Assembly: GCA_020310875.1 (NCBI GenBank)
Contig: CM035428.1
Coordinates: forward strand, 105,767,682 to 105,831,681
From: Ceratopteris richardii
Taxonomy: Eukaryota; Streptophyta; Polypodiopsida; Polypodiales; Pteridaceae
Reading direction: 5' to 3'
Length of the DNA: 64,000 nt
Translations under genes and position numbers: made by a program
In this document: positions 31,092-43,199 of the stretch, piece by piece
Numbering within the stretch: the first letter of the stretch is position 1
Layout: every line of letters starts with the position of its first letter
The notes under the pieces: model-generated
Databases searched by the model: none
The model's input: the letters and a program-made list of their open reading frames with translations, nothing else
Told to the model about the DNA's origin: nothing

Positions 31092-31103
31092 GCTCTGATA
31101 CCA
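31092..31103 (-). other. Primer binding site of Ty1-E, with a second copy at 31034-31045
   Basis: The minus strand reads TGGTATCAGAGC, a perfect tRNA-iMet match, two bases from the LTR. A 58-bp upstream repeat carries a decayed copy (TGATATCAGAAC at 31034-31045). Confidence 0.9.
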
Positions 31104-31105
31104 CT

Positions 31106-32118
31106 TGTTGGTGTGTTAGAAACACCACAAGAACCAAGCTAATGTGATATTAGAACACCTCTATAATCACAAGTAGCTCAGCAATACTAAAACTCAAACC
31201 TTGAGAAAAAACAAAATTATTTTGATTTCATTTCGGTACATTTTTGATGATTTTACGGTTTCTTTTCGACGATTTTCGGTTTCTTTTTGGTGGGTTTTTA
31301 TTTCTTTTCGGTGGTTTCCAGTTTCTTTCTTATGGTTTCCACAATTTCTTTCCAGTGACTTTTAGATGCCAAAAACTTTCAAAAATCACACGATCTGGTG
31401 TCTTTCTATTGGATTTGCACCTGCACTTCACTATTCAAAAATTATGAACACTTGACTTCATCAACTTGACATACCTTCACAGTTGAACATAATTTTCTGA
31501 GTACAAGTTACACTATATGTCAAGAATCAACTCTAACAAGATCAGAAGAGTGTGCCAAAAAACTCGTAACTATAACTAACATTCATAAAGTTATGAAATC
31601 AGTTAGATTTCTTCACATAGAGAGAATTGACACAATTCCTATTCCAAAAATATGTGTTTTCTATTAGAGAAGATGTGTACAGAATGGTATGGCCTTCTTC
31701 TGCTCATAATCATAGAAAGTTCTCTTACATTGAGTAACTCTCCATCACCATCTCTCTTAGAAATTATCTTGACTGCCTCTCTCACATGTAGGACTTACAA
31801 ATCAAGTTCTTTACTCTCTGCTACACTTACACTCAGTCTGTATCTACTACAGTCTATATTCCTGTCTCTTTGTCTATGCCTCCTCTTAGTTTGCTCTATC
31901 AAATGAACTTATATACAAAACTAATCTATATGCTTCTAAATTCAAGAACCGCTTAATCTCTAGGATTTTGATAACAGAATTGATTCTCTAGTTACACTAT
32001 ATTACAATTCTGAATTTGCCCCTTCACATAGGCATAGGTTTCTGAATGTCTAACTTCCTTCTTCTTCTCGTTGTTGTCTTCTTGTCTTCATGGCTAATTA
32101 GTGAGTGAAGCCCCAACA
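31106..32118 (-). repeat. 5' LTR of Ty1-E (1,013 bp)
   Basis: On the plus strand it starts TGTTGGTG and ends CCCCAACA (TGTTGG/CCAACA inverted ends). About 610 bases of it are repeated at 25968-26577. The low-coordinate 400 bases contain TTTCTTTTCGGTGG-type repeats (about 31240-31360). Confidence 0.88.
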
Positions 32119-32614
32119 CGAGGAACCTTGTGTTCCATGCTCGCACTAAGCACATTGAGGTGCACTATCATTATGTCAGAGAGAGGTTCTCTGCTGGAGA
32201 GATTGGTTTGGCATATGTGCCCACACAGGAGAACATTGCAGACCTTTTCACAAAGGCTATGCCTAGGGAGAAGTTTAAAGCTTTCCATAAAGCTTTGGGC
32301 TTACTTCCTTTTGTGGATTGATTCCACATAGCTTGGCACTTCCTTATACATGAGTGCCAGCTCCTTGTTCACCACATCACTCTGAAGGGGGATTTGTTGA
32401 TATATTTAGGTAGTCATGTGTGTGAACACACTAGGACCATTGGGGCACTTTTTCCCTCTTTAGGAGGTTTTTTTTCCATCGACTTGTATATACGCCTATA
32501 GCCCTAATGGGTCACTTATCTTTGTACATTCTAGTGGTAATACATTCAGTATTTCTGTTGTGTTCCAAGCTTCTTCCACTTCCTTGTGTTGTTCGCGTGC
32601 TTTCGCAGACAACA
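32119..32614 (+). mobile_element. 3' end of an A-family Ty1 element (RNase H tail, purine tract, LTR)
   Basis: A plus-strand fragment starting exactly at the Ty1-E LTR end. It has an RNase H tail (32130-32321, 'KHIEVHYHYVRERFSAGEI', 'FTKAMPREKFKAF'), the polypurine tract AAGGGGGATT (32385-32394) and an LTR (32395-32614). The LTR end lacks about ten bases found in the other family LTRs. Ty1-E was probably inserted into this element; the left part is lost. Confidence 0.88.
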
Positions 32615-32715
32615 CTACCAGATATTCTAGAATAGAGTACCAACACTACCAGATATTCTAGAATAGAGTGATTCTATTCTAACACTACCAGATATTCTAG
32701 ATAGAGTGATTCTAC
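32611..32715 (+). repeat. Three-copy tandem repeat starting in the end of an LTR
   Basis: Units starting AACACTACCAGATATTCTAG begin at 32611, 32642 and 32681 (spacing 31 and 39). Each contains the palindrome TATTCTAGA(ATA). The first bases overlap the terminal AACA of the LTR. Confidence 0.9.
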
Positions 32716-32849
32716 AAACACAGCTTTCTTTTTCCATAAGTGTAAAAGGACACGTTTGGAGTAGGTGATGTATCTTCTATAGAAACTAGACCATTAACAC
32801 ATTTCTCATCTTGGAAAATGTATGGTCTCATTTTACGCACATGAAAAAC

Positions 32850-33220
32850 TCAATGGATTTTATTATGGTTTCACCGAGGACGCCTTAGAAAAAGAATGTT
32901 ATTCAAGCAGTTGTTGATTGTTTAAATAAGGTGACACATTTTATTCCCACAAAAGAAATAGTTGATGCTCTGCAAGAAGTGGAAATTTTTATTCAAAACA
33001 TTTTTAGATTACATGGTCGACTGAAATCCATTGTTTCATATATGGACTCAAGATTCATTAGCAATTTTTGGAAGTGTAAATTTAATAAATTACAAGTTCA
33101 AATAAAGATAGTGGTGGAGAGCATCCACATACTAATGGAAAGACATAAAGATTGAACCAAATAGTAGAATATATGCTTCATGCATATGTCTACGAAAAAA
33201 AATTGGGCAGTGACCAACGA
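32850..33220 (+). pseudogene. Ty3-3: scrap of Ty3/gypsy integrase
   Basis: The plus-strand reading 'VVDCLNKVTHFIPTKEIVD' then 'NIFRLHGRLKSIVS' and 'DSRFISNFWKCKF' follows the central integrase core of Ty3 elements. A frameshift leads to 'HPHTNGKT', where the catalytic Glu region would be, and 'QIVEYMLHAYVYEK'. No LTR, RT or gag belongs to it here. It is not close to the Ty3-2 or Ty3-4 integrases. Confidence 0.75.
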
Positions 33221-34440
33221 CCTTAGTTGGTTCAAGGACCAAAGCTCGAGGGAGCCAAAGCTCTAGCACAAAACCCAAGGGATAGTAACATTATCTTATC
33301 CTCTCATAGTGGCCATATACAAGGTTCTAGATGTACTCATGGAAAAGGGCTATTAATGGTTGGGAGAAGAATGGAAGGTAGCTAATTGGGATCCCATACT
33401 TGGTATTAGAGCACATCTAAGAAGAGAGTAAATTTTTGCATGTCCTTTGGAAGCTTTATGTGATAAATATGATGAAAGATATGAATCTAAGAAAGGAAAA
33501 TATTATTCTTTATTGAAGGTTCATGGGTGAATTGGAAAATTTTGTAGAAGAGGTCATTAAAGCATAAAGAAAAGGCCTCCACATTTTCACGTGCAAAGGT
33601 GTCAAATAGGCTTCTCCAATAAGTAATTGATGTTCAATTCACACATAGGAGCCCAAAAGAGTGTGTGCGCCTATTAGAAAGGCTACATAGCAATTAGAAG
33701 GAGAGGGGAGCTTCCTGCTCTCTCTCTCTCTCTGTCTCTCTGTCTCCCTCTTGGATGCAAAGAGGTATATGCACTTTGTGCTATATAAATGTGTTCTTCT
33801 CTCTATCTATGCTCACATATGGACATGTCCCATGTGTGTGCACTCATAGAAATGCAATTCTATTCATTCTTTCTTCTCATTCACTTCCCTATGGCTTCTT
33901 TTGCATATGATTACATAGAGAGGCCCAAATCCATTTCTTAACCCATACTAAAAAATAATGCACATAGATGAGTCTAATCTCTCTCCTGTTTCACATATAC
34001 ATGGTCTTCTCTACATATGTTCACATAAGAGGGCCAAGATTTTCGTGTCCTCACAACTATGTGTGTGTGCGAATACTTGGAGGGTTTTGATTTTTCTTCT
34101 TAGTCCATGATTAATCACAACCAAAATGAGAGAGAGAGATATGTGTTTTTTTATGCATATATTGATTCATGCATGTGTGCGTAATTATGCATGCATAAAT
34201 GAGTGGTAGTATTTCTATCTATGTATTCATACATAATCCATGATACACACACAACTGATGCAATTTCATGTTTCAATATATGCGTATATGTATATAAATA
34301 CCTACATATGCTCATGCATGCATATTTGATCCATCTAAAAGTATGTTTATTTACATATTTAAATGAATATTTCCAAATGCATTTGCATACATGAGTAGAT
34401 AAAAAAATTCATATGTATTTATATTTGTATGCTTCCTATA
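33221..34440. other. AT-rich intergenic sequence
   Basis: Only simple repeats are seen: a CTCTCT tract at about 33718-33740, and ATATGTATGC-type sequence from about 34140 that continues on the other side of Ty1-F. No gene. Confidence 0.5.
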
Positions 34441-35230
34441 TGTTGGAGAATTCCTCTCCTATGTGCAGCTTAAAGTGTAGAAGATCTTCTCAAGATCAAG
34501 ACCTTCAGCTCTAGCTGAACATTAGAATGATAATTGGTATCAATTGAGAAATACAATGGACTTGAGACTTTGTTCACTCAAACTAGACGCTAATATTTTT
34601 CAAATGAGCTATCAAACACTCAATTTGGAGTAGTTTTGGTTTGGCAACCCTTTGCCTTAAAACAGGTTGCTTGTCCACTTAGTTATGCTGAAAATTGGAC
34701 TTCACGAAAGACTAAATAACTCATAGAGCATGGAGAATCTCACAAAACTATTTTAGATAGAGAAAGTATGATAAGCTTTCCAAGGAATATTTAAAATCTA
34801 AAAATGGATACATACATTGAGATATATGACTCTCGCAATCAAGCTACCCAGAAAATGGTATGCGGTTGGACATAGTCTATGAGACATAAAAAAACAAAAT
34901 GACTGAAACCAAATGAACTACCTACAGTGGGGACATTAGTGCCTTCTTTCTCTATTCTTGAGTGTCCTACCTTGCCTCTTTTGTAGTCAAGTGCCCACGA
35001 GCTCTCATGATGAGTTTGTGAGCTCTTCTCCATAACTCATCCACTACTTTGAGCAACCACTCTTCTCTTTCGATTCAGTTTTTGAATTTGATTCTCTTTT
35101 GATTGATTCTCTTTTGACCTCCACTACTTGCTAAAGTAAATGCTTTCATTTTTCATTTTTGTATTTGCCTTCTTTTTTAAGAAAATCCTTTTTGTGAAAT
35201 ATATATGATCTTGCTTCTTTATTTTTAACA
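34441..35230 (-). repeat. 3' LTR of Ty1-F
   Basis: Plus strand TGTTGGAGAATTCC...TTTTTAACA, followed by CTCCCCCTC (complement of the polypurine tract GAGGGGGAG). Confidence 0.93.
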
Positions 35231-36052
35231 CTCCCCCTCAAGCTCACATATGAGTTTGTACCTTTCTCCATATCCTGAAAATTGATTTCATCCTTGAACC
35301 TCTTTAGTTTAGAAGCATCTAAGGACTTTGTAAACATGTGTACAACCTGATCATCAACTCTAATGAACTTTATATCCACATCCTTGCTCAAAACTTTTTC
35401 TCGAACATAATGATAATGCACTTCTATGTGCTTACTCATGCATGAAACATTGGATTGTTTGTCAAGTGAATGCTTGACATGTTGTCACCATATTGGAATG
35501 GTCTCTACCTGCACATCAAGATCAGCCAATAGCTTCTTAATCCACATAGCTTCACAAGTTGCACGTGCTAATCCTCTATATTCAACTTCTGTAGATGATA
35601 GTGCAACAATAGGTTGCTTCTTGGAACTCCATGTGATAGGTTTGCTACCTATCATGAACACATAACCTGAAGTGGATCTTCTATCTTCCTTCGAACCAAC
35701 CCAATCAACATCAATAAAGCCCTTTACCTGCAATTCTTCATCATATCTATAAAACAAGGCATGAGTTGATTGTGTGCTTCACATATCTTAGCACTCGTTT
35801 GACTGAATTTAAATGTTCACTTGTTGGAGTTTGCATAAATTGAGAAAGAACTCTAACTATATAACACAAATTTGGTCTTGTGATCGTAGCATAGATCAAT
35901 GAACCTACAATACTTCTGTATGTAGTTACATCATGTAACTTCTCTCCATCATTTGAGCATAGCTTCACATTTGTGTCCATAGGTTGAGTGAGTGGTTTGC
36001 ATTCACTCATTCCAAATATGAAAAGAACATCCAACAGGTATTTTCTTTGCAT
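35146..36052 (-). pseudogene. Ty1-F RNase H and RT C-terminus
   Basis: In sense order: 36052-35747 ('GMSECKPLTQPMDTNVKL', 'GSLIYATITRPNLCYIV') is the RT/RNase H connection. 35757-35485 ('FIDVDWVGSKEDRRSTSGY', 'WSSKKQPIVALSSTEVEY', 'MWIKKLLADL') is RNase H. 35439-35146 ('KHIEVHYHYVREKVLSKDV', 'FTKSLDASKLKRF') is the tail, running into the LTR. Frame changes near 35750 and 35480 break it. Confidence 0.87.
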
Positions 36053-36945
36053 TAAGTAGATGCCATCTTTCCCATAGACTACCTCAATGTCTAAAAAATA
36101 TTTTAGCTCACCGAGATCTAAAATTTTAAACTCCTTATTGAGTTTTCTTTTTATATCTTGTATCCTACAACATTACTTTCTGTTATGATGAGATCATCAA
36201 CATATATGTAGATGTATACCTGCTTGCCTTCTTCTTTCTTCATGTAGAGAGAAGGATCTCTACTACTTGGACTATACCCACACCTTGTGAGGTACTCAAC
36301 CAATCTTTGGTTCTAAGCACATGGTGCTTGCTTCAGCCCATACAAAGCTTTCTTCAATCTGCAAACAAAATTTGGATGCTTTTTATCTTCAAATCCAATT
36401 AGTTGACTTATGTATACCTCTTCTTAAAGTTCACCATTGAGAAAAGCATTTTTTATGTCAAGTTGGTACAATTGCCATGTCCTTGCTGCACTCACTGCAA
36501 TCAAGGTTCTAATTGTTCCCATCTTTGCAACTGGTCTGAAAGTCTCTTCATAGTCGATGTCATGAATCTGCTTGAATCCTTTTGCTACTAGTCTAGATTT
36601 ATGCCTAGCTAGAGAACCATTAACATTTCTCTTTATTTTAAAAAGCCATTTATTTGGAACAATCTTCATACCTTCAGCCTTTGGAACTAGCTCCCATGTA
36701 TGATCGTCCTTGCGAGATTTTATCTCTTCTTGCATAGCTTGCTGCCATTCTTTTTGTGCACATTCTTCTTCATATGCATCCGGTTCTTTGTCTTTGACCA
36801 CCTGTGTCATATACATAAAATGCTTTGCAATAATACTATCATAGCTCAGCCTTTGAATTGGATACCTTGCTCTTGAAGACCTCCTTATGTTTCCTTTTGA
36901 ATATTGCTTCTTCAACCGATTCAACTTTACCTTTGGTTTAATCAC
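36053..36945 (-). pseudogene. Ty1-F reverse transcriptase
   Basis: 36945-36424 is open: 'EWQQAMQEEIKSRKDDHTW', 'NKWLFKIKRNVNGSLARHK', 'LYQLDIKNAFLNGEL'. Beyond TAA at about 36424 comes 'VCRLKKAFYGLKQAP', then TAG (36313-36315) at a conserved Trp, and a YVDD site in 'VYIYIYVDDLIIT' (about 36195-36220). It is not translatable as one piece. Confidence 0.86.
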
Positions 36946-37059
36946 CTCTTCATAATCTTCTTCACTTGCATTTGAATCACTATTTTGGGCAGTACTTTCA
37001 GCTTCAATTTTTTCAAGTGATAAGGAATGACTCCTTCGCCTTCCCTTCCATGCTGAGCT

Positions 37060-38381
37060 TTATGCATGTGATGTAGAAGCTTTTGGACCTGACATTTGAG
37101 TACTTGTTTGTTGAAATTCTTCTTGGACAACACCTCCATCTTCATAATCTTCTTCAACAATCTTCTCTTTCCCTTTGTCTTCAAACCATGGTCTTAGCTC
37201 ATCAAATACCACATCTCGTGAGACTCGTACCTCCTTTGTCACCGGATTGTAGCACCTATGTCCCTTTTGCTTTGATGAATATCCAATGAAAATACATTTT
37301 GCTGACTTTGGCTCCATCTTTGTCCTTAGTTCTTGAGGAATGTGAACATAACACACACATCCTAAAACTTTGAGATGTGTAAGGTCAGGTTTCTTACCGG
37401 AATAAACCTCCTCGGGAGTTAAATTATGCACTCCAGCTATTGTGCACTTGTTCATCAAATAAACAGCCGTACTAGCAACTTCAGCCCAATAGTTTAATGG
37501 AACCTTCATCTCGTTGAGCATGCATCTTGCAACTTCTGTGATATGTCTTTCCTTTTAGCAATTCCATTTTTCTAAGGCATGTGCCTATATGTAAATTGTT
37601 GTTTGATGCCATTTTCATAAAGGAAATCTAAAAATTCTTTGGAGAAATATTCTCCTCGTCCATTAGACCTCGAGGTCTTTATGTACCGTCCTGTTTTCTT
37701 TTCTACCTGTGCTTTAAATCTCTTGAACATAGAGAACACATCTGATTTTTGTTTTATGCAGAACATCCATACTTTTCTTGAATGATCATCAATAAAAGTG
37801 ACAAAATATCTATTACCAGCCATCTATGGTTGTTGTGATGGTCCCCATACATCCGTATGTATCAAGTCAAGGACATTCCTTGCCACATAGTTGCTCTTCT
37901 TGAATGGTTGTCGAGTTTGCTTTCCTAGTTGGTATGCTTCACAAAACTCATGTAGTCTAGCATCATTGAATCTTGGAAGGCCTCTTACCACTTCATGGTT
38001 GCTCATGTCCTTGAGCTTGGGAATGTTGATATGTCCAAAACTTTTGTGCCACAAATCAATTTCAGCAATCCTCTTGTTTCCGAACTGAATATACATCACC
38101 TTTCAATGTGCTTGTTGAATGTCCAAAGTGAACATCCTACCTTCTTTCATTCTTTGAGAAACGACCTTGAATCCTTCTTTTGGATTCTTTATAAAGCAGC
38201 CTTTGTCATTGAAGATAGCATGATATCCTTTCTCTACCATTTTTCCTACTGAAATCAAATTCTTTGCAATAGTAGGAACATGAAGAACATCAATCAATAC
38301 CTTCTTGTCTCCAAGCTTGATTTCTCCAACATGCTCAATTGTGTGTTGAGTTTCATCACAAGTCCACACATCCTTTTCCAC
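37060..38381 (-). pseudogene. Ty1-F protease C-part and integrase
   Basis: 38381-38103 continues the protease ('HVPTIAKNLISVGKMVEKG'). 38099-37824 is the zinc domain ('LWHKSFGHINIPKLKDM' ... 'CEAYQLGKQTRQPF', second Cys lost as Tyr) and 'VLDLIHTDVWGP' with the first catalytic Asp. 37823-37572 is the core ('RYFVTFIDDHSRKVWMF', 'RSNGRGEYFSKEF', where the second Asp is Asn). 37521-37060 is the C-terminal part ('YWAEVASTAVYLMNKC', 'KVLGCVCYVHIPQELRTKM'). Stops at 38100-38102 and near 37560 and the lost catalytic Asp show it is dead. Confidence 0.87.
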
Positions 38382-39480
38382 TTGGAGCTTGTAGATTTGT
38401 GAACAAATCTCCTTGGCATGTCATATGATTGCTGCAACCTGAATCTAAAAACCATTTTTTATCATCACTTCTTGGGCTATTGTACTCATGCTTCATGGCA
38501 AGCATGGTTTGCTTGTCTCCTTCATTTGATATACTCGCATGGTTATTTTGGCTCCTTTGGTTACATCCATTCAACCTTCCATTATTTTGCCAACAATCAT
38601 TTGCATAATGTCTTAATTTACCACAATGATAACATGTTATACCTTTAGGAGGATTGTATGAACCTCGACCTCTTCCTCTATTTCTTCCTCGACCTCTTCC
38701 ATATGTGTTGTCATTTGACTTGTCCTTGTTGTCCTCCAAGTTGTGTTGGCTGGAATTTGTGGTGTTGTAACTTCTTCCTCTTCCTCGTGATCCTCCTCTT
38801 GAGTTCCTTCCTCTACCTCTACCTACATATTACATTTGGTTATGGCTGTCATTACCTTTGTTGCCTTCTCCTTGTTGAGCAGCCTCTTCAGCCACAATAT
38901 TTGGTATAATCTTGTCGAATGTTGGTAGAGGTTCTCTATAAATAATGTTTGTGATGAGGGGCTTCCACTTCTCTTCACTCCTCAAGCCATTGAGGGCTGT
39001 TTGGACGATGTCTTCCTCTTTTATCTTGCATTCAACTGATGCTAGATGATCTTGAAGCTCCTTGATCTTCAATGTATACTCACTAATGCTTTGGTTTGAG
39101 ATTTTCTTCATGTTATTGAACTCGTTCTTGAGTTGCATCTTCCGAGACATTGTTGAGGTAGCATACGCCTTCTCCAATGCTTCCCAAACATCCTTGACTA
39201 TCTCTAGGCTTTGCACATGACCAATCAATCTTAGAAATAACTTGTGAAATGAGGAACATCACCCTTCAATTCCTCTCTTCTCAATCTGCAAATTGTCTCC
39301 TTTGTGTTGGAGTGATGTTGGGATCTTGAAGGTCCACTCATTGTGGGTCATCTCCAGTAACTAGAATCCATAAACCTTTACCTTTAAGGTAATTTGTCAT
39401 TCTATACCTCCAAGATAGAAAATTATCTTTATCTAACTTCTCAACTTGTTATCCTAAATCAGCCATTAAAAACTTTGAAG
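38356..39480 (-). pseudogene. Ty1-F gag with CCHC knuckle and protease site
   Basis: The N-terminal part (39480-39240) has 'KLDKDNFLSWRYRMTNYL' with stops. 39228-38830 is open: 'IVKDVWEALEKAYATST', 'LKNEFNNMKKISNQSISEY', 'LNGLRSEEKWKPLITNI'. 38739-38356 has an Arg/Gly-rich RNA-binding run, the knuckle 'CYHCGKLRHYANDC' and the protease site 'WFLDSGCSNHMT' (Asp-Ser-Gly intact). Confidence 0.88.
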
Positions 39481-39599
39481 TTTGAAGTTTACCTCAATAT
39501 ATTGTGGTGCTCTCTCTTGACTTTACAAAGCTCTCCCTTGATCTGTAGCTTCTCCTTTGCTTTACTTCAGTTCCAATGCTTTGCTCTTCAAGCTCCAAT

Positions 39600-39611
39600 G
39601 CTTTGATACCA
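39600..39611 (-). other. Primer binding site of Ty1-F
   Basis: The minus strand reads TGGTATCAAAGC, one mismatch from the tRNA-iMet complement, two bases inside the 5' LTR. Confidence 0.88.
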
Positions 39612-39613
39612 AT

Positions 39614-40378
39614 TGTTGCAGAACTCCTCTCCTATGTGTGGCAAAAAGTGTAGAAGACCTTCTCAGGATCAAGACCTTCACCTATAGCTAAACCTTAAAA
39701 TGAAAACTAGTAACAATTAAAAAGACAATTAACTTGAGACTTTGGTCACTCAAACTAGACAGTAATAGCTTTCAAATGAGCTATCAAACACTCAATTTGG
39801 AGTAATTTTGGTTTGGTAATTCCTTGCCTAAAAATAAGCTACCTATCCACTCAGTTGGGCTAAAAACTGGACTTCACTAAAAATTGAATAACTTGCATAT
39901 AATGGTGAATCTCACAAAACGGTTTTTAAGAAAGAAAGTGCACAAGAAAAGCTTTCCAAAAAATATTTAAATGGATACATACATTGAGAGATATGACCCT
40001 TCCAAGCATGCTACCTAGAAAATCGTATGCAATTGGACATAGTCTATGAGATTGAAGAAAACAAAATGACTGAAACCAATGAACTACCTACAAGGGGACA
40101 TCAATGCCTTCTTCAGCTATTCTTGAGTGTCCTCCCTTGCCTCCTTTTTAGCCCAAGTGACCATGAGCTCTCACGATGAGTTTGAGAGCTCTTCTCCATA
40201 GCTCCTCCACTACTTTGAGCAACCACTCCTCTTCCAGTTCAGTTTTTGGATTTGATTATGTTTTTATTGATTCTCTTTTGGCCTCCACTACTTGCTAAAG
40301 TAAATCTTTTCATTTTTCATTTTTTTATTTGCCTTCTTTTTGTGAAATATATATGATCTTGTTTCTTTATTTTTAACA
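39614..40378 (-). repeat. 5' LTR of Ty1-F
   Basis: Plus strand TGTTGCAGAACTCC...TTTTTAACA. It is similar to 34441-35230 over its full length, but 25 bp shorter. Confidence 0.93.
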
Positions 40379-40383
40379 CTATA

Positions 40384-41814
<1,431 letters not shown>

Positions 41815-42105
41815 TGTAGCATGGAGTATCCTCTATGAGTTTGGAGCTAGTGGTGTGAACCACCTCTTAGACATTTAGAGTAGGATACTCACATAAGTGC
41901 CAAGTGGCACTCTTGTGAGAGGCCATGTATTATTACCTTTGTGGGTAATTAGAGAGAAGGAGAGGGAATATATCTAGAGGCTCACGTGGCTAGGCAGCAA
42001 GATCTATCAAGAGCTCCGTGCTTGTCATCCTCAAACTCCGCAGGCGTCTGAATTAGAGTGACCCTCAAAAGTGAGGGGAATCATTGGAGAGTGATATACT
42101 CAGCA
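41815..42105 (+). repeat. 5' LTR of Ty3-4 (291 bp)
   Basis: TGTAGCATGG...CTCAGCA. It contains a perfect hairpin, AGTGCCA-AG-TGGCACT (41896-41911). Same length as 48137-48427. Confidence 0.92.
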
Positions 42106-42106
42106 T

Positions 42107-42118
42107 TGGTATCTGAGC
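42107..42118 (+). other. Primer binding site of Ty3-4
   Basis: TGGTATCTGAGC, one mismatch from the tRNA-iMet complement, one base after the LTR. Confidence 0.82.
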
Positions 42119-43199
42119 CACCACGACAATGACATACAAACGGAACCTAACAGCAGCCATGCACGTGCATATAGGAAAGCCAAGCGCTTCAAGCCACGAA
42201 GGGAGAGAGGGAACTCTCTTCTCTTCTTCCCCTCCTCTTGGGTGAAGTAAGAAAGCTTATAGCCTCTTATATATACTCCTACTTGGTGCCCTGCAACCCC
42301 ATATCTGGGATAATATCGACCTCCACAACTTCTGCTCGTGAAATTTGGGGAAAGACGCTCTTGGGAAGGAGGTAAACTAAAGCTATTTGAATTTAAGTTT
42401 TTCTCTAAAATTGGGGGAGAAAAGCTATGTTATGGATCAAGGATTTGGGTAATCAATGATGCACACATGTAATATGGGCTATGGACTTGGGCTATGGGTC
42501 ATTAGCATGTTTAAAAAGCCTTCCGATTGTCAGTTTTGAGCTCCCAAAGTCACCACTTTATGAAGATTTGCTTTCCCATAGTCTATCCTTGACATACCCA
42601 TCTTCTTTGCACCATAGCTTGCTGATACGACATTCGATTTTAGAAATCTTTGTCATGTTATGAAGCTACGTTCCTAAGCTTTGACTGCAACAAACAACAA
42701 ACACCGATTGATTTGGAGAAGATTTGGTCACCAAAAATTTTTCAGCACTTCAGCAAAAATTAGGCGGCCACTTTCGAGCCTAGTTTTTCATCATTTGGCA
42801 TCCAAATCCACTTTTTTCACTTAGGATAGCTTTATATCTTTGAATACAGGTGTTGGAATACATCTTTTGGACTGGCGAGGGCTATCAAAATTAAAAAATG
42901 CTTCAGTTTGACTTAGTTTTCCCAATGGGGACTATTTCTACATGATTTTGGTGTTGTTCTTGTTGGTTTTTGGTGACTAGAACCTCCTCGGGCCAATCGA
43001 ACATTTCAAATTTTTGTTTGGCCATAGCGAGGATTAAAAATCAACATGTTCACACTTCAAAGACCGCTTGGATTTTTCTTCGGCAACTTCATTTTGTACT
43101 AGGGAAGTGCTCTTGTGTTATATGTCTCTTCTTCTTGCATATTTAAAATTTACTTCCATTCTTTTCACATACTCTAGTTAGAAAACAGGGGGAGTGAAA
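42119..43199 (+). other. Untranslated leader of Ty3-4
   Basis: About 1.1 kb between the primer site and the gag start. It holds no frame related to known retrotransposon proteins. Confidence 0.6.

Larger units (their letters stand above)
25968..32118 (-). mobile_element. Ty1-E: Ty1/copia element with one truncated LTR
   Basis: A minus-strand element with a full 5' LTR (31106-32118), perfect primer site, gag, protease, integrase, RT and RNase H, and a 3' LTR remnant (25968-26577). The 3' LTR lacks about 400 bases at its outer end, so no target duplication can be checked. Coding parts are decayed: many stops, an in-frame (AT)20 in RT and a knuckle with a stop. Confidence 0.88.
34441..40378 (-). 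mobile_element. Ty1-F: full-length, decayed Ty1/copia element
   Basis: 5,938 bp, with LTRs at 34441-35230 (790 bp) and 39614-40378 (765 bp), a primer site, a purine tract and an exact 5-bp duplication CTATA (34436-34440 and 40379-40383). It carries gag, protease, integrase, RT and RNase H in copia order on the minus strand, each with stops or shifts. LTR divergence with small indels suggests an older insertion than Ty1-B or Ty3-2. It landed in TATG/ATAC-rich sequence. Confidence 0.93.

Noticed and set aside
34203..34394. Small plus-strand frame of 63 residues
   Set aside because: Low-complexity AT-rich sequence with no conserved motif.
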